From the NCBI GenBank assembly GCA_002410925.1, contig DHPR01000012.1, positions 126,381 through 190,380 on the forward strand: a stretch of 64,000 nt of DNA, read 5' to 3'. Of the stretch, positions 62,708 through 64,000 are shown in pieces. Below the pieces are notes generated by a model. That model searched no databases. It saw only the letters and a list, made by a program, of their open reading frames with translations, and was not told the DNA's origin. A program made the translations under genes and the position numbers. The first letter of the stretch is position 1. The number at the start of each line of letters is the position of its first letter. This stretch comes from UBA5359 sp002410925 [NCBI: bacterium UBP13_UBA5359]. GTDB lineage: Bacteria > UBP13 > UBA5359.

Positions 62708-64000
62708 TCATAGCTTTCCTGTCAGCTGGAGTATCAAAGATATGCACTCTTCCCGTATGCTTTGCGCCCTGTCGTTAGTAAATATCGGATATAAGGCATT
62801 ATCACTGTTTATGCCGCCCTGTCCCCAATAGTAGAACTCAGTTGACGCCATTATCGTTGCCAGGCGCTTCTCGATCTTTTCAGCCAGAAGCTTTGATTTA
62901 TCGTTCCTTTTCGCCTCTGCGATCAATGTTTCCAAAGTATAGACATACTTGTAGTCATCTATCCCCTCTCTGATCCCTTCCCATTGCAAGGTGGACACCG
63001 GACCGTCAGCGGACGGATAAACGATCATCCCGTCCTTAGGCTCAGGATAACCTTCACCGTCGAAATCATCGTACGGGTCTCCGGTTACGCCCGTTCTGGT
63101 ATATATAAAACTGACCTGGCCTTTGGCACCCGTCTTGTAAAACAAAAATCCGCAAAGATAACGGTTGGGCATCATTCCACCCTCCTGGCCGTCATAAACA
63201 CCGCTGCCGTACCACCAATACTCTTGCCCCCGGAGCTTCCTCAAACGGTTTGCGCCTTCAGATTCAGGGGCACCGGCCCAGCACATGCCGGTTACATAGG
63301 GAGAGAGCTTCTCCGCCAATTCACCTTCACTGGTGGTTACCAGGGATTGCACCCCGGCCTCTCTGGCCAGAGCGTGTTCGTATAGCGATCTATTACCGCC
63401 TCCGGACCAGATCTGCGGTTCATCCCAGCCCAGATAATACCAATCTCCGTAACCCTCTCCACCGGTCTCCTTGATAAAGCGATCTACAGCCCGGAACGCT
63501 TTTTTGACCACCTCCCGCATCTCAGGGGCATCCGGGTCCACCTGGTCGATCTTCTTTCCGATCAAGCTCAGGGCCCGTGTCTCCAGTTCGCCGGCCCAGT
63601 AGAGGAGCAAAGGAGCGTCCAGCTTTAACTCCCGGCGTAACGCCTGAATCTCCGCCAGCTTGGGCGAGGAGAAAAGGATCTGCCCGTCTTTCTGCCTAAA
63701 GCGAATATCCCCAAGGCCGGGCGCAAAGAAGAGAACGCTGTTTATCCCGTGCTCTTTCATATCCGCCAGCTCTCTTCTTAATTCCTCCCGGCTCATCTGG
63801 TCGTATCCGTGGTCACTGGTCCACATAGCCCAATATCTGTCCGGCGGTGACTTAAGTTTAAAAGGAAGGACCGATAACTTCAGCGGCAGGACGGTGTTTC
63901 CGCCCCCTGCCACGCTTATCAGAAGACGCGTCGAGTATTCCCCGGGAGCTGCCGCGGCCGGCACCTTCAGCGTCAACCAAAATGTCTGCGTCTTCCCTTT
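62708..64000 (-). CDS. GH123-like / DUF4091 glycoside hydrolase (partial at window edge)
   Basis: The frame stays open through 64000, so the N-terminus is outside; 430 residues are visible. An upstream beta-sandwich end (TLKVPAAAAPGEYSTRLLISV, LPLKLSVLPFKL) leads to a TIM barrel with ELADMKEHGINSVLFF, the D-E pair in YYLGWDEPQIW, GMCWAGAP, RYLCGFLFYKTGAKGQVSFIYT and LQWEGIREGIDDYKYVYTLETLI. The last is the DUF4091/GH123 C-terminal hallmark. GH123 enzymes are beta-N-acetylgalactosaminidases acting by substrate assistance, with an Asp-Glu pair like the one here. 34 bp before the GH89-like gene. Confidence 0.75.
   Translation of the reverse strand, partial: KGKTQTFWLTLKVPAAAAPGEYSTRLLISVAGGGNTVLPLKLSVLPFKLKSPPDRYWAMWTSDHGYDQMSREELRRELADMKEHGINSVLFFAPGLGDIRFRQKDGQILFSSPKLAEIQALRRELKLDAPLLLYWAGELETRALSLIGKKIDQVDPDAPEMREVVKKAFRAVDRFIKETGGEGYGDWYYLGWDEPQIWSGGGNRSLYEHALAREAGVQSLVTTSEGELAEKLSPYVTGMCWAGAPESEGANRLRKLRGQEYWWYGSGVYDGQEGGMMPNRYLCGFLFYKTGAKGQVSFIYTRTGVTGDPYDDFDGEGYPEPKDGMIVYPSADGPVSTLQWEGIREGIDDYKYVYTLETLIAEAKRNDKSKLLAEKIEKRLATIMASTEFYYWGQGGINSDNALYPIFTNDRAQSIREECISLILQLTGKL

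Overview
This 64 kb window most resembles a diderm member of the Terrabacteria, and Armatimonadota is my best guess. The evidence is a combination of traits. It has an outer-membrane energising system (ExbB, ExbD and two TonB proteins) and a cobalamin-riboswitch-controlled TonB-BtuFCD import operon. It also has SepF, a single-SLH coiled-coil envelope protein, a CIRCE-controlled groESL operon and prepilin-like proteins of the H-X9-DG type. The placement is inference: there is no rRNA gene in the window. Coding is dense and mostly on the minus strand, and GTG and TTG starts with strong Shine-Dalgarno sites are common.

Layout. 1-11.6 kb: a truncated SIS sugar isomerase, a prepilin-like gene, then a minus-strand catabolic operon read from a GntR/LacI-type regulator: H-X9-DG prepilin, LamG plus GH42-like protein, solute-binding lipoprotein, class III aminotransferase, an amidohydrolase with its ligand-poor paralogue, and a Gfo/Idh/MocA dehydrogenase. 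11.7-24.5 kb: a SorC-type regulator leads an acetoin-type 2-oxoacid dehydrogenase set (E1 alpha, E1 beta, E2, SDR). ExbB-ExbD-TonB, a cohesin-like surface protein, an SLH coiled-coil protein, E3 (lpdA) and a PocR/AraC regulator follow. 24.8-28.4 kb: a metallophosphoesterase, SepF, and an acetohydroxyacid synthase operon (ilvBN) preceded by a valine-rich leader peptide and an attenuator. 28.4-35.2 kb: sugar isomerase/epimerase, a second Gfo/Idh, an AraC regulator, serC, DUF1540, homocysteine methyltransferase and peroxiredoxin. 35.3-39.2 kb: B12 import under a cobalamin riboswitch. 39.4-47.9 kb: ankyrin lipoprotein, homocitrate/isopropylmalate synthase-type enzyme, aminotransferase, accB, FmdB, groES-groEL, a YprB-like nuclease and glutamate dehydrogenase. 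48-64 kb: MalF/MalG-type permeases, a GT-C-like membrane protein, DUF1015, then a glycan-utilisation cluster (UroD-like, alkaline phosphatase, double-LamG protein, sugar-binding lipoprotein, GH89-like and GH123-like proteins) running off the right edge.

The most striking system is the acetohydroxyacid synthase operon at 26.1-28.4 kb. A consensus promoter drives a 33-codon open reading frame with eight valine codons that ends in Asn-Ala-Pro, like the enterobacterial ilvB leader peptide IvbL. After it come mutually exclusive antiterminator and terminator structures, then ilvB and a short ilvN that closely resemble the E. coli isozyme I pair. Ribosome-mediated attenuation of an AHAS I-type operon would be unexpected outside Gammaproteobacteria.

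Functionally the window joins uptake and breakdown of complex carbohydrates (extracellular LamG/GH proteins, ABC binding proteins and permeases, dehydrogenases, isomerases) to central metabolism (2-oxoacid dehydrogenase, GDH, branched-chain amino acid, serine and methionine-related steps) and to envelope energisation.
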